Shown piece by piece: positions 16,116 to 25,057 of a DNA stretch of 64,000 nt. Position 1 is the stretch's first letter; every line of letters begins with the position of its first letter. The DNA comes from Micromonospora sonchi (lineage in GTDB: Bacteria > Actinomycetota > Actinomycetes > Mycobacteriales > Micromonosporaceae): NCBI RefSeq assembly GCF_014646235.1, contig NZ_BMNB01000014.1:62001-126000 (forward strand). Reading direction: 5' to 3'. The position numbers and the translations under genes were made by a program. Below the pieces are notes generated by a model. It was not told the origin of the DNA and searched no databases. It was given only the letters and a program-made list of their open reading frames with translations.

Positions 16116-17627
16116 TCACAGCACGAAGGCGTCGGTCCAGAGGGCGCCGGAGCGGCCGGAGAGCGAATCCAGCATCGCCACCGCCTGGCCGTCGGTGAGC
16201 TGGGCCACGAAGTCCACGATGGCCCGGCCGCGGGCCTTGCCGATCCGGTCCGGGGTGCGCGGGTGCAGCTCCGCCTCGGCCAGCTCCACCAGGTCGTGCA
16301 GCCGCCGGGGCAGCCGGGACTCCTCCTCCGGGTCGAGCAGCCACTCCAGCAGCGCCTCGATCAGCGTGCCGAGCAACCGCGCCTGACCGCGCTGATGTAG
16401 CGCCAGGTCGGGGCGGGCCAGCACGAAGCGGTGGTGCACGAACTTGAGCACCTGCACCTCGTGCCACTGCGCCGGGCCGAGCAGCACGTGCCCCGAGCGC
16501 ACCGACGGCTGCTCGACGACGGTGATCGCGTCGACGAACCGGGTGGTCCAGCGGGCGGAGAAGCGGGTCACGTACTGCTCGGCCTCGATCGAGCCGTCGA
16601 ACGGCAGGGCGAGCAGCCCCTCCACCAGCTCCCCGCGGACATGCTCGACGGCGGCGGCGAACGCGTCGTCGTCGGCGATCCAGCCGTCCTTGCGGTGCAG
16701 TTGGCGGCGCAGCCGCTCGATCGCCGCGCCGGGCCGGCGGGCCGAGGTGGTCAGCGCGGCGTCGGTGATGGCGCGCAGGCTAGCCCCCTCGCGCTGCCAG
16801 GCCATCAGCTCGGCGGCCACCGCGCCCTGCTGGAGCACGCCGACCCGGTAGAAGTCCTCCACGTCGTGGATGGCGTACGCGATGTCGTCGGCGGTGTCCA
16901 TCACCGACGCCTCGACGGTCTGCTGCCAGTCGGCGATCCGTCCGGCGAACGGGGCCCTGGCCTGCCGCAGGTCGTCCAGCTCGGTGCGGTACGCCCCGAA
17001 CTTCACCGAGCCGCTGTCCGGGTCGTCGAACGGCGCGGTGGCCCCGCGCGGCGGCGGATCCATCAGGCGCGGATGCGGGTCGGGGTGGTCGAGCCGGGTC
17101 CACGGGTACTTCAGCATCGCCGCCCGCACCGCCGCGGTCAGGTCCAGCCCGGTGGTGGCCGCGCCACGGATCTCGGTGGAGGTGACGATGCGGTACGACT
17201 GGGCGTTGCCCTCGAACCCGTCGGCCAGGCCGAGCCGCTGCCGGGCCAGCCGGTCCAGCACCCGCTCCCCCAGGTGCCCGAAGGGCGGGTGACCGAGGTC
17301 GTGGGCGAGCGCGGCGGCCTCCACCACGTCCGGGTCGCAGCCGCCCAGCTTCTCCATCAGGTCGCGCTGCCGCCCGTCGGCGGTGAGCCGTTCGGCGATC
17401 GCCCGAGCCACCTGGGCTACCTTCAGGCTGTGCGTGAGCCGGTTGTGCACCAGCAGCCCGGACCCGCCCGGACTGACCACCTGGGTGACGCCGCCCAGCC
17501 GGGTGAAGAACGGCGAGCCGACGATGCGGTCCCGGTCGGCCCGGAACGGGTTGGTGGCGAGGTCGCCGAGGGCCCGGGCGCTGCCACCGAACAGCCGTCG
17601 GGCGCGCGGCTCAACAGGTGGTTCCAT
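16116..17627 (-). CDS. dgt: Deoxyguanosinetriphosphate triphosphohydrolase-like protein (HD domain)
   Basis: About 503 residues. The HD metal site is visible as NRLTHSLKVAQVAR (His), AALAHDLGHPPFGHLGE (His-Asp) and DTADDIAYAIHDVEDF (Asp). These are the dGTPase signatures, and the length and C-terminal helical domain fit bacterial dNTP triphosphohydrolases. It cleaves dNTPs to nucleoside and triphosphate and so tunes the dNTP pool. ATG 17627 is chosen over GTG 17636 because a TACCGT box on the minus strand ends 7 bases before it, matching the leaderless pattern seen elsewhere here; no Shine-Dalgarno is present. It is divergent from tex with 62 bases between. Confidence 0.9.
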   Translation of the reverse strand: MEPPVEPRARRLFGGSARALGDLATNPFRADRDRIVGSPFFTRLGGVTQVVSPGGSGLLVHNRLTHSLKVAQVARAIAERLTADGRQRDLMEKLGGCDPDVVEAAALAHDLGHPPFGHLGERVLDRLARQRLGLADGFEGNAQSYRIVTSTEIRGAATTGLDLTAAVRAAMLKYPWTRLDHPDPHPRLMDPPPRGATAPFDDPDSGSVKFGAYRTELDDLRQARAPFAGRIADWQQTVEASVMDTADDIAYAIHDVEDFYRVGVLQQGAVAAELMAWQREGASLRAITDAALTTSARRPGAAIERLRRQLHRKDGWIADDDAFAAAVEHVRGELVEGLLALPFDGSIEAEQYVTRFSARWTTRFVDAITVVEQPSVRSGHVLLGPAQWHEVQVLKFVHHRFVLARPDLALHQRGQARLLGTLIEALLEWLLDPEEESRLPRRLHDLVELAEAELHPRTPDRIGKARGRAIVDFVAQLTDGQAVAMLDSLSGRSGALWTDAFVL

Positions 17628-17634
17628 GATCGCC

Positions 17635-17640
17635 ACGGTA
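17635..17640 (-). promoter_or_regulatory. -10 box of a leaderless promoter (dGTPase gene)
   Basis: On the minus strand TACCGT fits TANNNT and ends 7 bases before ATG 17627. It overlaps the alternative GTG start at 17636, which argues for the downstream ATG. Confidence 0.4.
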
Positions 17641-17689
17641 GCCCGGCAGAATGCACCACGGAACCCACATCAGAAGGCGGAGCGAAGAC

Positions 17690-20095
17690 GTGACCCTCAC
17701 TGTTCATCAGCGCATCGCCGAGGAACTCGGCGTCGCCGAGCGCCAGGTACACGCTGCCGTGGAGCTGCTCGACGGTGGCGCCACCGTGCCGTTCATCGCG
17801 CGCTACCGCAAGGAGGCCACCGGGCTGCTCGACGACACCCAGCTGCGCACCCTGGAGGAGCGCCTGCGCTACCTGCGCGAGCTGGACGAGCGGCGGGCGG
17901 CGGTGCTGGAGTCGATCCGCGCCCAGGGGAAGCTGGACGAGGCCCTGGAAGCGCAGATCATGGCGGCCGACTCGAAGTCCCGCCTGGAGGACATCTACCT
18001 GCCGTACAAGCCGAAGCGGCGGACCCGGGCGCAGATCGCCCGCGAGGCCGGGTTGGAGCCCCTGGCCGACACGCTGCTCGGGGACCCGACGCGGGACCCG
18101 CGCGAGACCGCTGCCGGCTACGTCGACGCCGACAAGGGGGTGGCCGACGCCGCCGCAGCGCTGGACGGGGCGCGGGCCATCCTGATCGAGCGGTTCGCCG
18201 AGGACGCCGACCTGATCGGCACGCTGCGCGAGCAGATGTGGTCGCGCGGCCGGCTGGTGGCCAAGGTACGCGAGGGACAGGAGACGGTCGGGGCGAAGTT
18301 CGCCGACTACTTCGACTTCGCCGAGCCGTACCCGAAGCTGCCCTCGCACCGGATCCTGGCCATGTTCCGGGGCGAGAAGGAGGGCGTGCTCGACCTGACC
18401 ATGGACCCGGAGTCCGACGGCGACGGCGACGCGCCGGTCACCGGGCCGACCCGGTACGAGGCCGCCATCGCCGGCCGGTTCGGGGTCAGCGACGCCGGGC
18501 GGCCCGCCGACAGGTGGCTGGCCGACACGGTGCGCTGGGCCTGGCGTACCCGGATCCTCATCCACCTCGGTGCGGACCTGCGGATGCGGCTGTGGCAGGC
18601 GGCCGAGGAGGAGGCGGTCCGGGTCTTCGCCACCAACCTGCGGGACCTGCTACTCGCCGCGCCGGCCGGGGCCCGGCCCACCATGGGGCTGGACCCGGGC
18701 CTGCGTACCGGGGTGAAGGTGGCGGTGGTGGACGCCACCGGCAAGGTGGTCGCCACCGACACCATCTATCCGCACGAGCCACGCCGGCAGTGGGACGCGT
18801 CCCTGCACACTCTCGCCACGCTGGCCGCGGCGCACGGGGTCGAGCTGGTCGCCATCGGCAACGGCACCGCCAGCCGGGAGACCGACAAGCTGGCCGGCGA
18901 CCTGATCAAGCGGCATCCCGAGCTGAAGCTGACCAAGATCGTGGTTTCCGAGGCCGGCGCCTCGGTCTACTCCGCCTCCGCGTACGCGGCGCAGGAGTTG
19001 CCTGGGCTGGACGTGTCGCTGCGCGGCGCGGTCTCCATCGCCCGCCGGCTCCAGGATCCGCTCGCCGAACTGGTCAAGATCGACCCGCGCTCGATCGGTG
19101 TCGGGCAGTACCAGCACGACCTGTCCGAGGTGAAGCTGTCGCGGTCGCTGGACGCGGTGGTGGAGGACTGCGTCAACGCCGTCGGGGTGGACGTCAACAC
19201 CGCGTCGGCTCCCCTGCTCACCCGGGTCTCCGGCATCGGCGCCGGGCTGGCCGAGAACATCGTGCTGCACCGGGACGCCAACGGGCCGTTCCGCACCCGG
19301 GCCGACCTGCGCAAGGTGGTCCGGCTCGGGCCGAAGGCGTTCGAGCAGTGCGCGGGCTTCCTGCGCATCCCCGGCGGCGACGATCCGCTGGACTCCTCCA
19401 GCGTGCACCCGGAGGCGTACCCGGTGGTGCGCCGGATCCTCGCCTCGACCGGCCAGGACCTACGGTCCGTCATCGGCAGGAGCGCCATCCTGCGCGGGCT
19501 GCGCGCGACCGATTTCGTCGACGACACGTTCGGCCTGCCCACCGTCACCGACATCCTGACCGAGTTGGAGAAGCCGGGCCGCGATCCGCGACCGGAGTTC
19601 AAGACGGCGACCTTCGTCGAGGGCGTCGAGAAGATCAGCGACCTGACGCCGGGAATGGTGCTGGAGGGTGTGGTCACCAACGTGGCCGCGTTCGGCGCGT
19701 TCGTGGATGTCGGGGTGCACCAGGACGGCCTGGTGCACGTGTCGGCGATGTCGCGCACCTTCGTCAAGGACCCGCACGAGGTGGTGAAGTCCGGCGACGT
19801 GGTCAAGGTCAAGGTGCTGGACGTGGACGTACCACGCAAGCGGATCTCGCTGACCCTGCGGTTGGACGACGACGCGCCAGCCGGTGGCGGACGCCCAGCG
19901 GGCGGCGATGGGCGACGGGATCGCGCAGCTCAGCGCGCTGACAATGGCAGCGCTCAACGCGGCGACGGCCAGCGCGATGGTGGTCAAGGCGGCCAGCGCG
20001 GCTCCCGTGGCGGACCGCGGCAGGGGCGGGGCGGCGGGGCGGCGCCCGCCAACGATGCCATGGCCGAGGCGCTGCGCCGCGCCGGCTTGGCCTGA
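17690..20095 (+). CDS. tex: Tex family RNA-binding transcription accessory protein
   Basis: An 801-residue Tex protein of normal length. The N-terminal helical domain begins TVHQRIAEELG. The YqgF/RNase H-like domain has MGLDPGLRTGVKVAVVD near residue 331. Helix-hairpin-helix repeats follow (RVSGIGAGLAENIVLHR, about residue 510). The S1 domain is PGMVLEGVVTNVAAFGAFVD with LVHVSAMS near residues 655-725. The C-terminal tail of roughly 65 residues is low-complexity Gly/Arg/Gln, RGG-like, and likely disordered. GTG 17690 is used because homologues begin at T-V-H-Q-R; the earlier ATG 17651 would add 13 unsupported residues. Confidence 0.93.
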   Translation: MTLTVHQRIAEELGVAERQVHAAVELLDGGATVPFIARYRKEATGLLDDTQLRTLEERLRYLRELDERRAAVLESIRAQGKLDEALEAQIMAADSKSRLEDIYLPYKPKRRTRAQIAREAGLEPLADTLLGDPTRDPRETAAGYVDADKGVADAAAALDGARAILIERFAEDADLIGTLREQMWSRGRLVAKVREGQETVGAKFADYFDFAEPYPKLPSHRILAMFRGEKEGVLDLTMDPESDGDGDAPVTGPTRYEAAIAGRFGVSDAGRPADRWLADTVRWAWRTRILIHLGADLRMRLWQAAEEEAVRVFATNLRDLLLAAPAGARPTMGLDPGLRTGVKVAVVDATGKVVATDTIYPHEPRRQWDASLHTLATLAAAHGVELVAIGNGTASRETDKLAGDLIKRHPELKLTKIVVSEAGASVYSASAYAAQELPGLDVSLRGAVSIARRLQDPLAELVKIDPRSIGVGQYQHDLSEVKLSRSLDAVVEDCVNAVGVDVNTASAPLLTRVSGIGAGLAENIVLHRDANGPFRTRADLRKVVRLGPKAFEQCAGFLRIPGGDDPLDSSSVHPEAYPVVRRILASTGQDLRSVIGRSAILRGLRATDFVDDTFGLPTVTDILTELEKPGRDPRPEFKTATFVEGVEKISDLTPGMVLEGVVTNVAAFGAFVDVGVHQDGLVHVSAMSRTFVKDPHEVVKSGDVVKVKVLDVDVPRKRISLTLRLDDDAPAGGGRPAGGDGRRDRAAQRADNGSAQRGDGQRDGGQGGQRGSRGGPRQGRGGGAAPANDAMAEALRRAGLA

Positions 20096-20134
20096 GGGCG
20101 AGCCGAGGCAGGTACGACCGTCCGGAGAGCCTTC

Positions 20135-20167
20135 CACCGGCGGCCGCCGAGGCGGCGGCCGCCGGTG
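20135..20167 (+). terminator. Terminator-like hairpin after tex
   Basis: CACCGGCGGCCGCC (20135-20148) and GGCGGCCGCCGGTG (20154-20167) make a perfect 14-bp stem with loop GAGGC, 40 bases after the tex stop. There is no T tract. Its right arm ends at GTG 20165, which makes that codon an unlikely start for the next gene. Confidence 0.6.
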
Positions 20168-20173
20168 ATCGCG

Positions 20174-20179
20174 TACGGT
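20174..20179 (+). promoter_or_regulatory. -10 box of a leaderless promoter (20186 gene)
   Basis: TACGGT fits TANNNT and ends 6 bases before GTG 20186. No Shine-Dalgarno precedes that codon. Confidence 0.4.
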
Positions 20180-20185
20180 CGAGTG

Positions 20186-20617
20186 GTGGATTCCCAGGAC
20201 GGCCTCGACTGGCGGGAGCGGCAGCGGCGGGCGGTGTCGGCGCACGCGGTGGCCGACGAGCGGCGACGAGCGGCGGAACAGGCCGCGGCGGCGGAACTGG
20301 TGGCCCAGTTCGTCGCCGAGGCGGTCCGGCGTGGGCTGCCGGCCACGCGACTGACCGCGCGGTCGTACGACGGGCGGAGGCGGTACCGGACCCGGCTGCG
20401 CGGATGGTACGTGGACCGGGCGCAGAGCCGGGCGATCGATCTCGACGGACGATTCCATCTGCTGACCGTGCCCGGCGGCCTGCGAGCCAGGTTGTTCGGC
20501 GCGGACCCGCAGCCCAGTCCGGCCCCGCTGGTCGTCGGTGCGGGCGGACGTGATGGGGAGTCGATGCCGCTGGAAATCCTGCTCGCCCGGCGGCTTCACG
20601 AAGACGACGGCGCCTGA
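20186..20617 (+). CDS. Hypothetical protein, 143 aa
   Basis: No family recognised. GTG 20186 is chosen because a TACGGT box ends 6 bases before it and the upstream codons lie in the tex hairpin; GTG 20183 is adjacent. The first 45 residues are a charged Ala/Arg/Glu helix with coiled-coil character (RAVSAHAVADERRRAAEQAA). A basic, strand-like middle follows (YDGRRRYRTRLRGWYVDRAQ), then LFGADPQPSPAPLVVGAGGRDGE-like loops. Soluble, no signal peptide. Codon use is typical. Isolated between tex and the polysaccharide cluster. Confidence 0.7.
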   Translation: MDSQDGLDWRERQRRAVSAHAVADERRRAAEQAAAAELVAQFVAEAVRRGLPATRLTARSYDGRRRYRTRLRGWYVDRAQSRAIDLDGRFHLLTVPGGLRARLFGADPQPSPAPLVVGAGGRDGESMPLEILLARRLHEDDGA

Positions 20618-20732
20618 CCCGGGTCGGGCGCGATCGGCGCGCGACCGCACCGTGACCCACCGCAAGCCACCAATCGGACTTATCCTGTCAAGTCATCGAC
20701 ACTACTACTCTGTGTTGCGCATCCACGTCATT

Positions 20733-22029
20733 ATGGTGCCCCCCATGTGGACATGGCTTGGCACCACGTTGGCGGGACTTTCGGCACTGAGCGCAGTCAT
20801 GTCGACCGGTTTGCTCCCTGCTACGCGGAGCGCGACCACACCACGACCGGAATCAACAGCTGACCAGGCGATCGTCACGGGCTACGCCCGCGACGGCTTC
20901 CGTCCACAGGTCGTTCCAGAGTCAGCCCTGCCCTACAACGAGGGCCTGCTGGCACCTCGGGTGGATCCATCCGTCCACGACGAGCACGGGGTACGGATGT
21001 TCATCTACCAGGGCGTGCCATACGACCTCCCGGTGGCACAAGCGCAGTGGGGGTTGGTGAACCTGCGCACCTACCGATCCACCGGTGACAGACTCTTTCT
21101 CGAACGGGCGATCGCACAGGCTCAGCGAAATCTGGACCGGCAGGTCGACTCCCGGGGCGGCTCGTTCTTTCCGTACCCGTTCAACCATTCCCTCTGCCCG
21201 GGCAAGCCGGACATGCGTGCGCCGTGGTACAGCGCGATGGCGCAGGGACAGCTACTCAGCCTCTTCGTCCGGCTTCACGAAATAGCCCGAGACCCGAAGT
21301 GGCGGACCGCAGCGGACAAGGCCTTCATCAGCTTGCTGCTCAGCCCCACGCCCGGCGTTGCCTGGGCCAGCTGGGTGGATTCCGGCGGCAGCCTGTGGCT
21401 GGAGGAGTATCCGACGACATCCACGGCCGTTGGCCTACGGGTCCTCAACGGCCACATCTTCGCCCTCTACGGTGTGTACGACAAAGGTCTACGAGTTGAC
21501 CCGCGCACCGGCCCTGGCCCGTCTCGCCGACCTCCTCCGGGAGGACTATCCGACACCGGCGGTGTCCGGCGTCGTCCGGTTCTCGGCCGGCACACACATC
21601 GGCTATCAGTTCAACGCCGCAGGTCAGATAACTGCCCAGAAATCGTTGTTCCTGTCCCGCACCTCCGCAGCCAACACCGACCTGAGGATCCGGGTGCAGG
21701 GCCGGGGCCTGTACTACCGGATCACGAACGGCACACTGGCGGGCTACCTGGCCTCTGCGGTTCCCGGTCAACGCGTCCTGCTAGGTGCCGTGGTGCCGCA
21801 CACGTACGCTCCACCGCGAAAACTCGCCTTCAATCCAGGCACCTACACCGGGTACCGCTACGATGCCGGCTGGGCCGTGGCCGCCAAAAAGACCTTCACC
21901 TTCACCCGGTCGTCAGCGGCACCCTTCGGGGCCACGGCATGGGTGAACGGAAGACTCAGCTACCAGATCACCGGTGGCGTCTACGCTGGCTACTGGCTCC
22001 CCGCAGCGGCCGGTCTCGTGCCCGCGTAG
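20733..22029 (+). pseudogene. Secreted D-glucuronyl C5-epimerase-like protein, split by a frameshift
   Basis: Two reading frames belong together. The first (ATG 20733 or 20745) has a signal-like hydrophobic N-terminus (WLGTTLAGLSALSAVMSTG) and then a D-glucuronyl C5-epimerase C-terminal-type domain: GVPYDLPVAQAQWGLVNL, WYSAMAQGQLLSLFVRLHE, and WLEEYPTTS with VLNGHIFALYGVYD near residue 245, as in heparosan epimerases. At 21483-21485 (AAA) one extra base breaks the frame. Removing one A gives D-K-V-Y-E-L-T-R and continues to 22029. The C-terminal part holds two similar blocks of about 65 residues (GTHIGYQFNAAG; GTYTGYRYDAG). The break could be a real mutation or a sequencing error. Confidence 0.8.
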
Positions 22030-22200
22030 CGGGTCAGGAAACTCTGCGCACACGCCAGGTCCGCACGATCACGGCACCCGTGTCCGCCCACCCGATTCGA
22101 CAGTTGTCCACCCAGAGCCAGGCAACTAAGCCGTTTCATCACCTTCGCGCTTATTCGCCTGGTAAAACCGGTGATTAGACGACGAATCGGGAGGATTGGC

Positions 22201-23334
22201 GTGCCCGTCGACAAGATCTATCTCTCCCCGCCGGACGTCGGCCCACTGGAGGAGCAGTACGCGCTGTTGGCGATCAGGTCGGGTTGGGTGGCTCCCCTGG
22301 GACCAGAGGTCGACGCCTTTGAAGCCGAGGTGGCGCGCCGGGTGGGCACGGCTCACGCGGTGGGCACCAACTCGGGGACGGCCGCTCTGCACCTGGGCCT
22401 GCTGGCCCTCGGCGCCGGGCCGAACCAGGTGGTCGTCGTACCGACCCTGACCTTTGCGGCAACGGCCAACGCGGTCGTCTACACCGGCGCGCGCCCATAC
22501 TTCGTCGACTGCGACCCGTCGACCGGGAACATCGACGTGGACCTGCTCGACGAGGTCCTGACCCGACTGCGAAGAGACGGCAGGCAGGTCGCGGCGGTCA
22601 TACCGGTGGACATGTTCGGACGCTGCGCCGACTACGAACGGATACTTCCGGTCTGCGCCGCGGCGGGTGTGCCCATCCTGGAGGACGCCGCCGAGGCACT
22701 GGGCGCGTCCCGGGCGGGCCGAGCGGCCGGATCCTTCGGAACTGCCGGAATTTTCTCCTTCAACGGCAACAAGATCATCACTACCTCCGGTGGCGGGATG
22801 CTGCTCACGGACGACGACACCATCGCCCATCGGGTCCGTCATCTGGCGACCCAGGCCCGCCGGCCGGTGGCGCACTACGAGCACACCGATATCGGTTACA
22901 ACTACCGCCTCAGCAACGTCCTGGCAGCCATCGGCCGGGCCCAGCTACGTCGTCTGGACACGATGATCGACCGGCGGCGAGACCTGCGGGAAAACTACGC
23001 CAAGACGTTCGCCGCAATACCTGGAGTTCGTCTTCTCGGCGAGGGCGATCCTGGTGACAACTGCTGGTTGACCGTCATCGTGGTCGACCCGGACGAGGCA
23101 GGCTGGGCGGTCGGGGAGTTGGCCACCCACCTGGCCGAACAACACATCGAGACCCGGCCGGTCTGGATGCCGATGCACCTGCAGCCGGTTCACGCCGGTG
23201 TCGAGGCCGCTGTGACCGGAGCCGCCGAGCGGCTCTTCTCCACCGGCCTGGCCCTGCCCAGCGGTTCGGCGATGACGGAGACCCATCGGGCCCGCGTCGA
23301 GCACGCGATCGACGAATTCCTGGCCAGCAGATGA
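22201..23334 (+). CDS. DegT/DnrJ/EryC1 family aminotransferase (PglE-like)
   Basis: GTG 22201 has GGGAGG (22189-22194) 6 bases upstream. The 377-residue protein is a PLP-dependent sugar aminotransferase: IYLSPPDVGPLEEQYALLA at the N-terminus, GTNSGTAALHLGL, LEDAAEALGA and the PLP lysine in FSFNGNKIITTSGGGML. The first block matches the PglE/LegC subgroup, which aminates UDP-4-keto-6-deoxy-GlcNAc at C4 in bacillosamine and legionaminic acid synthesis. With the 4,6-dehydratase at 36026 and the PglC-like transferase at 24413 it fits a UDP-4-amino-sugar route. The stop overlaps the next start by 4 bases. Confidence 0.88.
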   Translation: MPVDKIYLSPPDVGPLEEQYALLAIRSGWVAPLGPEVDAFEAEVARRVGTAHAVGTNSGTAALHLGLLALGAGPNQVVVVPTLTFAATANAVVYTGARPYFVDCDPSTGNIDVDLLDEVLTRLRRDGRQVAAVIPVDMFGRCADYERILPVCAAAGVPILEDAAEALGASRAGRAAGSFGTAGIFSFNGNKIITTSGGGMLLTDDDTIAHRVRHLATQARRPVAHYEHTDIGYNYRLSNVLAAIGRAQLRRLDTMIDRRRDLRENYAKTFAAIPGVRLLGEGDPGDNCWLTVIVVDPDEAGWAVGELATHLAEQHIETRPVWMPMHLQPVHAGVEAAVTGAAERLFSTGLALPSGSAMTETHRARVEHAIDEFLASR

Positions 23335-24386
23335 GCACGGCCTTCGCCGTCGGTGGCGCGGGCCGGGGCTGCGGCCTGCTCGACGCCGACTGCCCCGACG
23401 TGTACTTCACCTCCGCGTACGGCACGGCCACGGCCTCGGCGGATTCGGCCACCTGGCAGGTCGCCCACGAGCACGACCGGTTGATCGTGCCCTACTTGTC
23501 ACGCCCGGTCGGCGAGTCCGACCACGACGCCAGCACCCCGTACGGGTATGCCGGGGTCCACGTCGATCCCGGATGCGCACCCGCCGACCTCGCACAGTTC
23601 TGGAACCGGCTGGTCGAGCACTGGCGACAGACTCGTACGGTCGCCGTTTTCTTGCGCTTCTCCCCCCTGGACCCCACGTCGGTGCAGGCCGTTCGGGCGC
23701 TCGGCCGGGTGGACCTCGTCCAGCGGCAGGACACGATCACGATCCCTGTCTCGCCGGGGCCGGATGAGGTCTGGGACGGCATGGAGGGGCGTTCCCGTAC
23801 GGCGATCCGCAAGGCCCGCAGCGTGGGCCTCACCGCCACGGTGCGACCGGCCGACCTAGCGGACCTGATGGTGGGGTCACCCTTCCGCCGGTTGTACGAG
23901 TCGACCATGCTCCGGCTCGGGAGCCAGCCCTGGTACCTCTTTCCCGACGACTACTACCGGCAACTGGCCGCAGGCCTGGACAAGGCACTGTCCATCGCGG
24001 AAGTCCGCAACGCGGACGGCATGGTAGCGGCCTGCGCGCTCGTAATGCGGCATCGGGACCGTGCGCACTACCACCTAGCCGGGTCGGATCACTCGGCTGG
24101 TCGCCTGGGCGCTAACAATCTTCTCGTCTGGACGATCCTCTGCTGGGCCGCGGAGCAGGGCTGTCGTCTCGTCCACCTCGGCGGTGGAGTGCGGCCCGAT
24201 GACGGGTTGTTCCGTTTCAAGCGGTCCTTCGGTGGATCCAGGACCCCGTTCTGGACGGGCTCCACCGTCGTCGATCCCGAGCGGTATTCGGCACTGGTGG
24301 CCGCCCGCGCCCGCCAACTCGGCGTGTCCGCACACAGGTTGTTGTCGGCCGGATTCTTCCCCGCCTATCGAGCTACGACTCATTGA
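23331..24386 (+). CDS. FemAB/GNAT-like acyl- or aminoacyltransferase
   Basis: A 351-residue protein of the CelD/BcsL-FemAB type (double GNAT fold). Typical segments are WDGMEGRSRTAIRKARSVGL, PFRRLYESTMLRLGSQPWYLFPDDYY, ACALVMRHRDRAHYHLAGSD and LVHLGGGVRPDDGLFRFKRSFGG, the last being a FemAB hallmark. No signal peptide. ATG 23331 overlaps the aminotransferase stop (ATGA). Such proteins transfer amino acids or acyl groups to amines; next to a sugar aminotransferase and initiating transferase the likely acceptor is the 4-amino group of the sugar. The donor is not known. Confidence 0.8.
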   Translation: MSTAFAVGGAGRGCGLLDADCPDVYFTSAYGTATASADSATWQVAHEHDRLIVPYLSRPVGESDHDASTPYGYAGVHVDPGCAPADLAQFWNRLVEHWRQTRTVAVFLRFSPLDPTSVQAVRALGRVDLVQRQDTITIPVSPGPDEVWDGMEGRSRTAIRKARSVGLTATVRPADLADLMVGSPFRRLYESTMLRLGSQPWYLFPDDYYRQLAAGLDKALSIAEVRNADGMVAACALVMRHRDRAHYHLAGSDHSAGRLGANNLLVWTILCWAAEQGCRLVHLGGGVRPDDGLFRFKRSFGGSRTPFWTGSTVVDPERYSALVAARARQLGVSAHRLLSAGFFPAYRATTH

Positions 24387-24412
24387 ATCAGTCAACAGTG
24401 GAGCAGAACCGC

Positions 24413-25057
24413 ATGGAGCCCATAAGAACCGGTGACCGCCGCCTCGTGAAACGAGCGCTGGACATCGCCGTCAGTCTCACCCTGCTCATTCTCTCCGCCC
24501 CGCTGTTGTTGGCCGTGGCGGGGCTGCTGCGTCTCGAGATCGGTGGACCGGCGCTGTTTCGCCAGCAGCGCACCGGACAGGGCGGGCGCCACTTCACCAT
24601 CATCAAGCTGCGGACGATGACGGACACCCGGGATGCCCGGGGCGCCCTCCTTCCGGACAGTCGACGGTGTTCGCGCCTCGGCCTCCTCGTCCGTCGAACG
24701 AGCATCGACGAACTACCACAACTGATCAACGTCCTGCGGGGTGACCTGAGCCTGGTCGGTCCCCGCCCGCTGCTACCGCGATACGACCCCTGGTACACCG
24801 ACCGGGAACGCCTCCGTTTCGCGGTCCCGCCGGGCATCACCGGACTCGCCCAGGTCAATGGGCGCAACGGCCTGGCCTGGGACGAGCGCCTGGACCTCGA
24901 CGTCCGATACGTGGAGAACTGGTCGCTGCGCCTGGACCTGTGGATTCTCTTTCGCACGGTGCAGAAGGTGTTCGGCGACAGTGGCGTCGCCGCGGACCCA
25001 TCGGCTGTCATGTTGGACCTGGACAAGGAGCGGATGTCGTCGTGCGTACGCCTGTGA
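24413..25057 (+). CDS. Initiating sugar-phosphate transferase (PglC-like)
   Basis: A 214-residue monotopic phosphoglycosyl transferase. It starts with KRALDIAVSLTLLILSAPLLL (re-entrant hydrophobic segment), then GGPALFRQQRTGQGG, FTIIKLRTM and the catalytic Asp-Glu in TSIDELPQL followed by GDLSLVGPRPLLPRY and PPGITGLAQVNGRN. Length fits the short PglC subgroup without extra N-terminal helices. It would load sugar-1-phosphate onto undecaprenyl phosphate to begin the repeat unit. ATG 24413 is preferred (GGAG at 24400-24403); TTG 24383, overlapping the upstream stop, is the alternative. GC3 here and onwards is lower than in flanking genes. Confidence 0.9.
   Translation: MEPIRTGDRRLVKRALDIAVSLTLLILSAPLLLAVAGLLRLEIGGPALFRQQRTGQGGRHFTIIKLRTMTDTRDARGALLPDSRRCSRLGLLVRRTSIDELPQLINVLRGDLSLVGPRPLLPRYDPWYTDRERLRFAVPPGITGLAQVNGRNGLAWDERLDLDVRYVENWSLRLDLWILFRTVQKVFGDSGVAADPSAVMLDLDKERMSSCVRL

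Noticed and set aside
20733..22029. Programmed frameshift in the C5-epimerase gene
   Set aside because: AAA at the junction is too short for a slippery site, and no pseudoknot or strong downstream stem is evident. Mutation or sequencing error is simpler.
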